Shown here: in pieces, positions 15,376 to 20,909 of the stretch | How the letters are laid out: every line of letters starts with the position of its first letter | Numbering within the stretch: position 1 is the stretch's first letter | From: a virus | IMG/VR virus record: IMGVR_UViG_3300021067_000014 | Span: 1-34,286 of that record | Reading direction: 5' to 3' (one strand) | DNA: 34,286 nucleotides | Position numbers and translations under genes: made by a program | The notes under the pieces: model-generated | Databases searched by the model: none | Seen by the model: the letters and a program-made list of their open reading frames with translations, nothing else | Told to the model about the DNA's origin: nothing

Positions 15376-15648
15376 TTACACTAACCCGATTAAATAGGTT
15401 AAGCCTCTATTATAAAAGTAACGCGCTTTCCCATTCAGCAGGTGAAATGCTAACTTCTTTTGAGATTGTTCAATGAGTTTTACGATTTCTTCTGGAGACT
15501 GGGTGAACTGCATGACATCGCCATTGTCCAGGGTGAGAGTGCTCACGATCTTACCGTCTACAATGTTGGGGAGAATCATTCGGATTTTGTCAGTGTTGAT
15601 GAAGTAAGGGCTTTTCTCGCCTAAGTTCAGCTTAATAAAGGACGGCAT
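15376..15648 (-). CDS. Small protein with FlbD-like N-terminal pattern
   Basis: A 90-residue protein beginning MPSFIKLNLGEKSPYFINTDKI, then beta-strands (IVSTLTLDNGDVMQF) and a helix ending in SPEEIVKLIEQSQ. This strand-strand-strand-helix layout (a residue-specific I-x-x-D-K-I, N-G-x-x, and E-E-I-V-x-L-I) resembles the short FlbD/swarming-motility-type fold found in many phage genomes. The C-terminal 25 residues are aromatic and basic. It is the last gene of the long minus-strand cluster. Function unknown. Confidence 0.6.
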   Translation of the reverse strand: MPSFIKLNLGEKSPYFINTDKIRMILPNIVDGKIVSTLTLDNGDVMQFTQSPEEIVKLIEQSQKKLAFHLLNGKARYFYNRGLTYLIGLV

Positions 15649-15659
15649 TTACAGATTCC

Positions 15660-15878
15660 TCATATATCGACCTCATTTTCGTTCAATATCGCATGGAACT
15701 TTTCCCATATTTCTTCGAGTAGTTCTTCTGGCTTTTTATTAGATACGTCGGAATGTTTCCTTAAAGAACGTAAGTAATGATGAAAGTCATTTAGTGCAGA
15801 AAGATAAGACGGTGCGTCTTGAGCGAGTTTGAACTCGTCTTGTTCTTCAGGAAGTTTAAACTTTAGAATGCCTATCAC
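15660..15878 (-). CDS. Small phage accessory protein (LPEE-E-F family pattern)
   Basis: A 72-residue helical protein starting at a GTG whose bases overlap the previous stop (GTGA). The N-terminus ILKFKLPEEQDEFKLAQDA, then ALNDFHHYLRSLRK, is a pattern I have seen in many small phage proteins of unknown role, where an LPEE-E-F strand-turn is followed by a helix with a conserved D/x-Y-L-R. The rest is acidic. A GGAGGAAAA site lies inside the end of the upstream coding sequence. Member of the chained early/accessory cluster. Confidence 0.65.
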   Translation of the reverse strand: MIGILKFKLPEEQDEFKLAQDAPSYLSALNDFHHYLRSLRKHSDVSNKKPEELLEEIWEKFHAILNENEVDI

Positions 15879-16019
15879 TTTTCCTCCGATTTTGCGCGGA
15901 TGTGGGTTAGGTTTTCGATTAGCTTTAATATTTCTTCCGTTGTTTCAGTTACGCCGCAAGAACCACTTTCCCCCTGTCGCCTCCCTCGCAAACTTCTTCC
16001 ATAGTTCGAGTTTGGTCAC
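15875..16019 (-). pseudogene. Frameshifted short Ea22-like paralog
   Basis: A GTG at 16019 overlapping the upstream stop (GTGA) opens a frame reading MTKLELWKKFAREATGGKWF that stops after 24 codons (15945). In the +1 frame the same DNA reads TETTEEILKLIENLTHIRAKSEEK and stops at 15875, again in a GTGA overlap with the next gene. Both halves match the ends of the intact neighbour at 16423-16740 (SRLDKWKKLADEAATGPW at the start, EEIRAKLEEK at the end). The frames meet at a GGGGGAAA run (about 15966-15973), so a single extra base, a sequencing slip, or a programmed +1 shift would explain it. The middle of the family is deleted. Confidence 0.65.
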
Positions 16020-16426
16020 TTCTGCTCCAGTTTCTCACCACACAATTTTAATGCGGCGAGACATATCGCATAGGGGGCCGTGGCTGCTTGAGCTATTATT
16101 CCTTGGACTACACAGGAAAATTCCTCGGCAATAGTCCATTCACCTTGAAAGATTCCCATCGCATAATTTTCCAGAAGTTTAGTTTTCTCTACCACTTCCC
16201 ACGCGGCACTGATGTCGGTGGAGTAGTGGGGGATTTGCATAAGCAGTTTTTCTTTTTTAAGTAACAGGGTATGTAACTCAACACCAGAATTGGTTTTTGC
16301 AACATCAAATTGTTGTTCTACATAGTGGACGAATTGAGTCATTGGACATGGTCCATTCCCAACATCAAACGTCATTCCAAATATTTTCTCCGCCACTAAA
16401 GCATCAAGTTCACGCCCTGGGTTCAC
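16016..16426 (-). CDS. Phage ABA-sandwich-domain protein
   Basis: A 136-residue protein with landmarks of this small phage family: RELDALVAEKIFG (5-17), PHYSTDISAAWEVVEK (about 66-81) and TAPYAICLAALKLCG (about 116-130). In the family these flank an alpha-beta-alpha sandwich; the biochemical role is not known. It starts at a GTG inside the GTGA overlap with the upstream gene, whose last codons supply the GGAGGAGAA ribosome binding site. Its own end supplies the same kind of signal to the frameshifted gene downstream. Confidence 0.75.
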   Translation of the reverse strand: MNPGRELDALVAEKIFGMTFDVGNGPCPMTQFVHYVEQQFDVAKTNSGVELHTLLLKKEKLLMQIPHYSTDISAAWEVVEKTKLLENYAMGIFQGEWTIAEEFSCVVQGIIAQAATAPYAICLAALKLCGEKLEQK

Positions 16427-16740
16427 TTCTCCTCCAGTTTCGCGCGGATTTCTTCACAAATTGGATGGTGTTTCTGGGTGCAATATTCACTGTGAATGAT
16501 GTCTAAGGCCTTCTCTAAAGATTCAATCAGCACAGGGACAGCTTCGCGTGATGCAGCGATGAATTCCCCTGTAGCGTCATTCACTTCCCGGTGCCGCTCA
16601 ATATATTGATCATAGCAACCATCCATCGAGCATATGCGAGTATCAATACTGTCATTTATTACATCCTTGAAGTTATCAAATGTCCACGGTCCGGTTGCCG
16701 CCTCATCCGCTAGCTTTTTCCATTTATCGAGCCTGCTCAC
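16423..16740 (-). CDS. Ea22-like phage accessory protein
   Basis: A 105-residue protein. The opening RLDKWKKLADEAATGPWTFDN and the segment TGEFIAASREAVPVLIESLEKAL (about 57-79) match the Ea22-like pattern, where a start containing A-x-x-A-T-x-G-P-W is followed by a later F-I-A-A-S-R-x-A-V-P helix. The family is common in the early regions of temperate phages; its function is unknown. It starts at a GTG in a GTGA overlap. A frameshifted short paralog lies at 15875-16019. Four Cys in the middle and end are of unknown significance. Confidence 0.75.
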   Translation of the reverse strand: MSRLDKWKKLADEAATGPWTFDNFKDVINDSIDTRICSMDGCYDQYIERHREVNDATGEFIAASREAVPVLIESLEKALDIIHSEYCTQKHHPICEEIRAKLEEK

Positions 16741-16976
16741 TTCTCCTCCACCGGTATCAAATAACAGCTAAACTTATAGGTCGGCGGCACGCTATGCGGC
16801 TCGCATTTCATCCAAATGCTATTGTGCTGAATCATGGAATAGGCTTTCGGCTGTTGGGATAGCCATTCATCGAATTTCTTCTGAGCTATCTGTGCAATAG
16901 ACTCTGGGAAGCTAGTCTTGCCTGGTGTTACGTCGATATTTGAGAAGTCTGAAGACTCGTACTTAAGCATTTTCAT
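16737..16976 (-). CDS. Small protein of unknown function
   Basis: About 79 residues from the ATG at 16976 (next in-frame ATG at 16970); longer versions starting as far as 17021 would be coded inside the upstream gene and look unnatural. The middle (FPESIAQIAQKKFDEWLSQQ) is a helix with an aromatic W; the end (PPTYKFSCYLIPVEEK) is beta-like. The last codons GAG-GAG-AAG plus GTGA form the start signal for the next gene. It overlaps the upstream gene by 14 bases. No family recognised. Confidence 0.6.
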   Translation of the reverse strand: MKMLKYESSDFSNIDVTPGKTSFPESIAQIAQKKFDEWLSQQPKAYSMIQHNSIWMKCEPHSVPPTYKFSCYLIPVEEK

Positions 16977-17262
16977 AAAACACATGAAATTCATTATTCG
17001 GGACTGTTGCGGTACCCACATAGTTATAGCCTGCAGGAACCTTTTCGCCAGTCTTAAAGAGCTTAAAGTGCATGGGCGTCTTTTCTTTCTCCTCTTCGAT
17101 CATGGCGTAGACCATAACCTGAAAAGTAGCCACCGCTTGATTAGGAGTCAGTGCAATCTGACTGCGATGAATCTGAGTTCCTACTCGAAGGATAGTTGCG
17201 TCTTTCGGTAGCTCAATAGTGCAATCAGGTTCTGGGAGTCTGTATGCGAGAATTTGTTTCAT
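16963..17262 (-). CDS. DUF7352-like small phage protein
   Basis: A 99-residue protein beginning MKQILAYRLPEPDCTIELPKD, followed by ATILRVGTQ, then IALTPNQAVATFQVMVYAMI and the ending YNYVGTATVPNNEFHVFYE. The order (x-Y-x-L-P ... L-P-x-D/G-A-x-I-L-x-V ... Y-x-G-T ... H-V-F) matches a widespread phage and bacterial family of unknown function that I recall as DUF7352. All the strand landmarks are present and the length is normal. It lies in the accessory cluster just after a 62-residue gene, 3 bases apart. Confidence 0.75.
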   Translation of the reverse strand: MKQILAYRLPEPDCTIELPKDATILRVGTQIHRSQIALTPNQAVATFQVMVYAMIEEEKEKTPMHFKLFKTGEKVPAGYNYVGTATVPNNEFHVFYENA

Positions 17263-17265
17263 TGG

Positions 17266-17454
17266 TTAGTCTTCCTCACAATAGCTACTTAGCTGTGGCA
17301 GGATTTGGCTAATGGGCTCCCCTTTGAGGGTGTTCTTTAGTTCCTCGCAATACTGAATCACGTTTCTGCAAGCGTCAGCTGGGGATGGGTTGCCACACAT
17401 TGCCTGGATATGTTCTAGGACCGATTGCCAATGGATAAAGTCGGATAGTCTCAT
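17266..17454 (-). CDS. Small helical protein of unknown function
   Basis: A 62-residue protein, mostly helical, with four Cys (19, 29, 36, 59). It starts at an ATG in an ATGA overlap with the upstream gene and ends 3 bases before the next start, so it is a full member of the chained cluster. I do not recognise a family. Length and coupling make it a credible gene despite its size. Confidence 0.6.
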   Translation of the reverse strand: MRLSDFIHWQSVLEHIQAMCGNPSPADACRNVIQYCEELKNTLKGEPISQILPQLSSYCEED

Positions 17455-17735
17455 TTCTTAGCCTTCTTACGTACAGACTTTGTTTGAAGCAGTGATTGGG
17501 CCCTTTCATATCTGTTTTTGGTAACTTCAAGCGCGAGTCGATTAATGCTGTGAGACAGTGTGTTGATAGCAATTTTAACATCTTTTCCATGGTAAAACAC
17601 ACGATTTGCTAGCACTAAAATGGCTGATTGAAGCGACTCTTTCCTGTTAGGTCCGATGCACCTGTTGTAGTCGTAAATTTCCCTAGACATGTCACCCCCG
17701 ATACTTTCGCAATGTTTTGATCTTTTGGGTCGCAT
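17451..17735 (-). CDS. Small basic protein of unknown function
   Basis: A 94-residue basic protein from the ATG at 17735, supported by GGAGAGG (17739-17745) just upstream; an internal ATG at 17690 with a GGGGGTGAC site would give 79 residues and may be used as well. The middle is a helix (SLQSAILVLANRVFYHGKD, then INTLSHSINRLALEV) and the C-terminus is very basic (KSVRKKAKK), a hint of nucleic-acid contact. It follows the ribbon-helix-helix gene. No family recognised. Confidence 0.6.
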   Translation of the reverse strand: MRPKRSKHCESIGGDMSREIYDYNRCIGPNRKESLQSAILVLANRVFYHGKDVKIAINTLSHSINRLALEVTKNRYERAQSLLQTKSVRKKAKK

Positions 17736-17744
17736 TCACCTCTC

Positions 17745-17969
17745 CTAGGATTTTTTAGCCTTCTTACTCTTTGCTTCACTTAACTCTACTGCTTCTTTCA
17801 TCCATTCTTGAACTGCAGCAGAAGTCGATATCGGGCCACATAATTTACTGAATTTATCGTAGATGGATCGGGAGAGGTAAAGGGTAATTCGTTCCCCATC
17901 GTTTATCTGCCGTTTTTGTACATCCTCAATGATGTCTATAGCAGTGCGTTTCTTCTTGGTGCGGGCCAT
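17745..17969 (-). CDS. Ribbon-helix-helix transcription regulator
   Basis: A 74-residue protein from the ATG at 17969 (AAAGGAG site upstream; a longer start at 18002 would run through the operator). The strand GERITLYLSRSIYDKFSKLCG (about 24-44) followed by TSAAVQEWMKEAVELSEAK is the beta-strand plus two-helix layout of Arc/CopG-type dimers, which place the strand in the DNA major groove. Both ends are Lys-rich. It is the first gene of the minus cluster, and an ATGTATG-N10-CATACAT repeat lies 14 bases upstream, so it probably controls its own operon and perhaps the divergent recombination genes. Confidence 0.75.
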   Translation of the reverse strand: MARTKKKRTAIDIIEDVQKRQINDGERITLYLSRSIYDKFSKLCGPISTSAAVQEWMKEAVELSEAKSKKAKKS

Positions 17970-17982
17970 CTTCGCTCCTTTG

Positions 17983-18006
17983 ATGTATGAAGTTAATAGC
18001 ATACAT
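17983..18006. promoter_or_regulatory. Operator-like inverted repeat upstream of the RHH gene
   Basis: ATGTATG (17983-17989) and CATACAT (18000-18006) form perfect 7-bp arms with a 10-base AT-rich spacer, so the half-sites are 17 bases apart. The site covers the region where the minus-strand -10 box should be (TATGCT or TAATGT). The ribbon-helix-helix protein encoded next to it is the natural candidate to bind here. Confidence 0.55.
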
Positions 18007-18022
18007 TAGTGCATAATACCAG

Positions 18023-18051
18023 TGGACAATTCACAAGACACATGGCATAAA
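18023..18051 (+). promoter_or_regulatory. Sigma70-like promoter for the annealing-protein / integrase genes
   Basis: TGGACA (18023-18028), a 17-base spacer and CATAAA (18046-18051), with the ATG of the annealing protein at 18066. On the other strand, TTGTCC at 18024-18029 could serve as -35 for the ribbon-helix-helix operon, so the two divergent promoters may share bases. The inverted repeat at 17983-18006 lies just beside it. Confidence 0.5.
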
Positions 18052-18065
18052 AATTGAGAAATCTT

Positions 18066-18686
18066 ATGAGTCGAGCGATTAAAACTCCAAAAGGGACCGA
18101 GCTACAGCTGAGAGATATTCATGGTCAAGACTATCTGGATGTTAAGTATCGGATCGTATGGTTTAGGGAGGAGTACCCGCTTTGGTCTATTGAGACTGAG
18201 TTTGTAGAAAAAAGCGAGAAACACGCGCTAATCAAAGCCACCGTGAAGGATGAAAATGGCAGAGTAAGGGCTACTGGGCACGGACATGAGAACCAACAGG
18301 GATTTAAAGACTTCAGAGAGAAGGCTGAAACAGCTGCGATCGGAAGGGCATTAGCGCATATAGGAATTGGTACGGTTAACGCGATTGAGCTCGAAGAGGG
18401 CGAAAAGATAGTTGATGCTCCAGCGTTTAAAAGAGCCCATGGGAGTCAGCCTGTTATTCATCCGGTTTCTCACTACTATCCGCCTGTTGAGGCTCCGAGG
18501 TTAGAGACTTATATCGTTCCTTTTGGAAAAAAGTATAAAGGTAGAAAGTTAACCGAGATTCCTAAAGAAGAAGTGCAAAAGTATTTGGACTGGCTACAAG
18601 AGGAAATCGATAAATCTGGGGAAGTTCCTAATAGTCAGACCAAAGATTTTATCCTTATGGCAGATAAGTATTTAGAAAAAGAGTGA
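18066..18686 (+). CDS. Rad52/Sak-like single-strand annealing protein with ExoX-like C-terminal domain
   Basis: A 206-residue protein from the ATG at 18066; a TTG at 18054 is possible but too close to the promoter. Residues 25-102 (VKYRIVWFREEYPLWSIETE, then ATVKDENGRVRATG, then KAETAAIGRALAHIGIG) follow the pattern of phage annealing proteins: a strand layer and a helix with A-E-T-x-A-x-G-R-A-L. Residues about 155-185 (VPFGKKYKGRKLTEIPKEE) match the small C-terminal domain seen in exodeoxyribonuclease X-like proteins, where G-K-x-K-G-x-x-L is the signature. It probably pairs complementary DNA ends for recombination or genome circularisation. No matching exonuclease is adjacent; the VRR-NUC protein (25000) is the only nuclease seen. 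Confidence 0.6.
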   Translation: MSRAIKTPKGTELQLRDIHGQDYLDVKYRIVWFREEYPLWSIETEFVEKSEKHALIKATVKDENGRVRATGHGHENQQGFKDFREKAETAAIGRALAHIGIGTVNAIELEEGEKIVDAPAFKRAHGSQPVIHPVSHYYPPVEAPRLETYIVPFGKKYKGRKLTEIPKEEVQKYLDWLQEEIDKSGEVPNSQTKDFILMADKYLEKE

Positions 18687-18757
18687 ACGTCTCTGAACTC
18701 TGCCTAATAACTGCCTCTTTATAAATTAGAAGGCCCACCGATAAGATAAGTGGGACT

Positions 18758-19639
18758 ATGCCGAACAACCTTGCTAGAGAGCTGTCTACAGTCATGCCAC
18801 AGCCTCAGTCCGAGTTGTGTGATCGCTTTGTTCGAGAAGTCTTACTGGGAAAGGTCTGTTGGGGCGAGCGAACGAATCACTTCTTACAACTTTGTAACTA
18901 TTGGACCACTGCACAAAAAGTCATTGAAGAGCTAAACCTTCCTCCTAGTGAATGGTCCGATCATAGAAATCTCATCTACCAATACTTCAGAAAACGCCGT
19001 CTAAGCGTCTCCTATGCACAAAAGGTTATTCGGGTATTAAACCTATGGGGAAGATTCTATTCTAGGCGAACCAATACGTTTTACGAGGAGGTTCCAAAGC
19101 CCCGGGGCGAAGCTTCAGTGAAGATTCAAGAGGCTTATTTTGAGAAGCGTCCTCATGGGCTAGTTTCTAAGGCGTTGAGCTGGGAACAGCTAAAATCTGT
19201 TAAAGACAAGATGCTAATTGAAAACTGGAACTGGCTTTATTTGACTCTTTGGTTTGGACTTAGGCCCAGTGAGTTAAATAATCTTAAGTGGGGAATAGAA
19301 GAATACAAAGGAGTAATGGTACTAGCAGTGTTCCAACACAAACTTGTACGTATTCCTACCGATCAGAGATGGAAGTTCATACCCATACTTTTTGAGGAAC
19401 AAAGAGCCGCTATTGATATTTTGGTAACCAAGAACTACCGAGTGCCTTTGGTTAAAACGCTACGTCGTCATATTGGTCCTAGGGTGACTCTCCGTGCAGG
19501 AAGAAAGGGTTTTGTGGCCCTAATGTGGGAGCAAGGTAAATACCCAAAGGAAGTATCCTACAGGTGGCTTGGGCATAAGAGCGTTAGAACGACCAATAAC
19601 CACTACACACAAGGGATTCAGCAGGCGTGTGAGTTTTAA
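18758..19639 (+). CDS. Tyrosine recombinase / integrase
   Basis: A 293-residue recombinase. Residues 20-110 form an N-terminal SAM-like DNA-binding region. Catalytic residues visible: Arg169 (FGLRPSEL), Lys195 (HKLVRIP), Arg246 (VTLRAGRKG), His273 (WLGHKSVRTTNNHY) and nucleophile Tyr283. The His of the usual H-x-x-R box is Val243, an unusual replacement. The 3' end from codon 285 to the stop is part of a 28-bp sequence repeated at 20133-20160. It probably inserts the phage genome into the host chromosome; no excisionase is recognised, though several small basic proteins are candidates. Confidence 0.88.
   Translation: MPNNLARELSTVMPQPQSELCDRFVREVLLGKVCWGERTNHFLQLCNYWTTAQKVIEELNLPPSEWSDHRNLIYQYFRKRRLSVSYAQKVIRVLNLWGRFYSRRTNTFYEEVPKPRGEASVKIQEAYFEKRPHGLVSKALSWEQLKSVKDKMLIENWNWLYLTLWFGLRPSELNNLKWGIEEYKGVMVLAVFQHKLVRIPTDQRWKFIPILFEEQRAAIDILVTKNYRVPLVKTLRRHIGPRVTLRAGRKGFVALMWEQGKYPKEVSYRWLGHKSVRTTNNHYTQGIQQACEF
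19611..19638 (+). repeat. 28-bp direct repeat, copy 1 (3' end of integrase gene)
   Basis: Identical over 28 bases to 20133-20160. This copy codes the last residues of the integrase (QGIQQACEF) and most of its stop codon. Flanks differ (C before and A after here; A before and G after in copy 2). It could be the core of an attachment site or the scar of a cassette insertion. Confidence 0.9.
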
Positions 19640-19671
19640 ATAGGATTCGTATCGGCGGTATATTCGTGCTA

Positions 19672-20133
19672 ATGGCAGTTCCTATGACGCAAGAACAGGC
19701 GGAACTGGTTAAAACCCCGATTTTGAGAGTAAGAGCGCTCAGCGGAAGATGTAGATCGGCCCTAGCAAATATGGCCTGGGGCCTTGGTTTTGATGGGGTA
19801 CGGCTTCGCGGTAAGGAAATTTTGTTAGAAGATGTTTTGACTATGGGTGCTCATAAACTGCTCCAAGTTAAGGGCTTTGGACGGAAATCCCTTAAAGAGC
19901 TTCTGGGTTTCATAGAAAAAAATCGATTCAATTTGGCCCCTGGACCTGATGTTAATCTCGAAGAATCCCCCAAAAGAGGTACGAAGCCATATAAAAGAAA
20001 ATACCTCTGGATTCCCAACCAAGAGGTAAAGCGGTGGGAAAAACGCATGAATGGAAAAGGTTATACCCAGGTATTGGTTTATGCCATTGACGGAAAACTC
20101 ACGACTAAATATAAAAAACGCGGATCGTTCTAA
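19672..20133 (+). CDS. RNA polymerase alpha-CTD-like protein
   Basis: A 153-residue protein from the ATG at 19672. Residues 16-85 follow the bacterial alpha-subunit C-terminal domain: RVRALSGRCRSALANMAW resembles the S-x-R-x-x-N-x-L-x-x-A segment, then LEDVLTMGAHKLLQVKGFGRKSLKELLGFI gives the helix-hairpin-helix with G-F-G-R-K-S-L-x-E. In RNA polymerase this domain contacts UP-element DNA and activators. No alpha N-terminal domain is present. The C-terminal 70 residues are basic. TATATT (19659-19664) ends 7 bases before the ATG and no ribosome binding site is seen, so the message may be leaderless. The gene lies between two identical 28-bp repeats. It may redirect or inhibit host transcription; other HhH DNA-binding roles remain possible. 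Confidence 0.75.
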   Translation: MAVPMTQEQAELVKTPILRVRALSGRCRSALANMAWGLGFDGVRLRGKEILLEDVLTMGAHKLLQVKGFGRKSLKELLGFIEKNRFNLAPGPDVNLEESPKRGTKPYKRKYLWIPNQEVKRWEKRMNGKGYTQVLVYAIDGKLTTKYKKRGSF

Positions 20134-20160
20134 AGGGATTCAGCAGGCGTGTGAGTTTTA
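20133..20160 (+). repeat. 28-bp direct repeat, copy 2 (after the alpha-CTD-like gene)
   Basis: Exact copy of 19611-19638. It begins in the stop codon of the alpha-CTD-like gene and its last three bases (20158-20160) form the stop codon of a convergent minus-strand gene. Together the copies bracket a 522-base unit. Confidence 0.9.
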
Positions 20161-20334
20161 GCGTTTAGGCTTTTTCCCAAATACTTGCTTATGCACCTTG
20201 CGGGCTAGCTCGCCAAAGGTATGTTCAACGAATTTAATGTGCCTCAATAAAGCGGCTTTCTTGCCCTTTAAATGAGGTACGAACTGTAGGCTATATTCTA
20301 TTTGTTTCTCGAGTTTAGTCTTTTTATTTGCCAA
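20158..20334 (-). CDS. Small very basic protein
   Basis: A 58-residue ORF starting at a TTG (20334) that overlaps the end of the upstream lipoprotein gene by 11 bases. Composition is strongly basic (Lys, Arg, His), with a helical middle (KAALLRHIKFVEHTFGELARKVHKQ). No ATG is available and no clear ribosome binding site, so it may rely on coupled translation. Its stop codon is supplied by copy 2 of the 28-bp repeat, which means the repeat boundary sets the C-terminus. Function unknown. Confidence 0.45.
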   Translation of the reverse strand: MANKKTKLEKQIEYSLQFVPHLKGKKAALLRHIKFVEHTFGELARKVHKQVFGKKPKR

Positions 20335-20542
20335 GCGGTTTCTTCACATCTGGATCTACATATGCCGGAATAAAGCACAGCGGATCTGCAGTCTTGCCCC
20401 CGGCAACCGAGTTCGCCTTGCAATAAAGTAATCTAGTATCCGTTGTCCAAACCCATGCTTCTTGTTTGTCGGACAGCATCACTGCTGTTTGAGTGCACGA
20501 AACTAATAAAGACACTGATGCTGCCAAAAGAACGTTTCTCAT
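20324..20542 (-). CDS. Small lipoprotein
   Basis: A 72-residue protein with a short signal (MRNVLLAASVSLLVSC) ending in a lipobox Cys16, so it should be lipid-anchored in the envelope. The mature part has two further Cys (about 41 and 56), perhaps a disulfide, and a Pro-rich C-terminus. An AAGGGGAG site precedes the ATG. It could be an o-spanin (Rz1-like) by size and anchor, but it is far from the lysis genes and not strongly Pro-rich; a superinfection-exclusion lipoprotein is the other common possibility. Confidence 0.7.
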   Translation of the reverse strand: MRNVLLAASVSLLVSCTQTAVMLSDKQEAWVWTTDTRLLYCKANSVAGGKTADPLCFIPAYVDPDVKKPLGK

Positions 20543-20552
20543 GAGCTCCCCT

Positions 20553-20909
20553 TTAATTATCCGCCAGGATGTATTTATCGCCTCTTTTTAGAATCTCTCC
20601 GCGCTTTTTGAGCCCCGAGAGCTCGATATGGACCCTGCTGGACAACGGGGTCTTCCCTACTACCGTAAACCCGGAGTCTTTTAGCTTTTCCACGAGTTTC
20701 ACAGAGGTAAGGCCGCTAGGGTACGATTTAAGCATGCTTCTAATGGCTTCCCGCAGGCCAGTCCCTTCAATCGCAGGTTTGGCTGATTTAGGTGGAACTT
20801 CAGCTTCAATTTTCTCTGCTCCGTCCAGGATGGTCTCGTAGGCGGATACGAGTTTTCTAGCCGCTTCCAGTTTGGCCTTTATTTCTGAGTAGAATGAGTC
20901 GGGTTTCAT
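20553..20909 (-). CDS. Winged-helix-type DNA-binding protein
   Basis: A 118-residue protein. Residues 1-35 are a coiled-coil-like helix (SEIKAKLEAARKLVSAYETIL). Residues 48-116 look like a winged helix: GLREAIRSMLKSYPSGLTSVKLVEKLKDSG as helices 1-3 and the wing SGLKKRGEILKRGDKYIL. The format (N-terminal dimer helix plus wHTH) suits a small regulator. It starts at an ATG overlapping the upstream stop by 4 bases. It could regulate the divergent early genes or lysogeny, but no target site is evident. Confidence 0.65.
   Translation of the reverse strand: MKPDSFYSEIKAKLEAARKLVSAYETILDGAEKIEAEVPPKSAKPAIEGTGLREAIRSMLKSYPSGLTSVKLVEKLKDSGFTVVGKTPLSSRVHIELSGLKKRGEILKRGDKYILADN

Noticed and set aside
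18750-18935. A 61-codon plus frame at the start of the integrase gene
   Set aside because: Shadow frame without ribosome binding site; the integrase frame explains the DNA.
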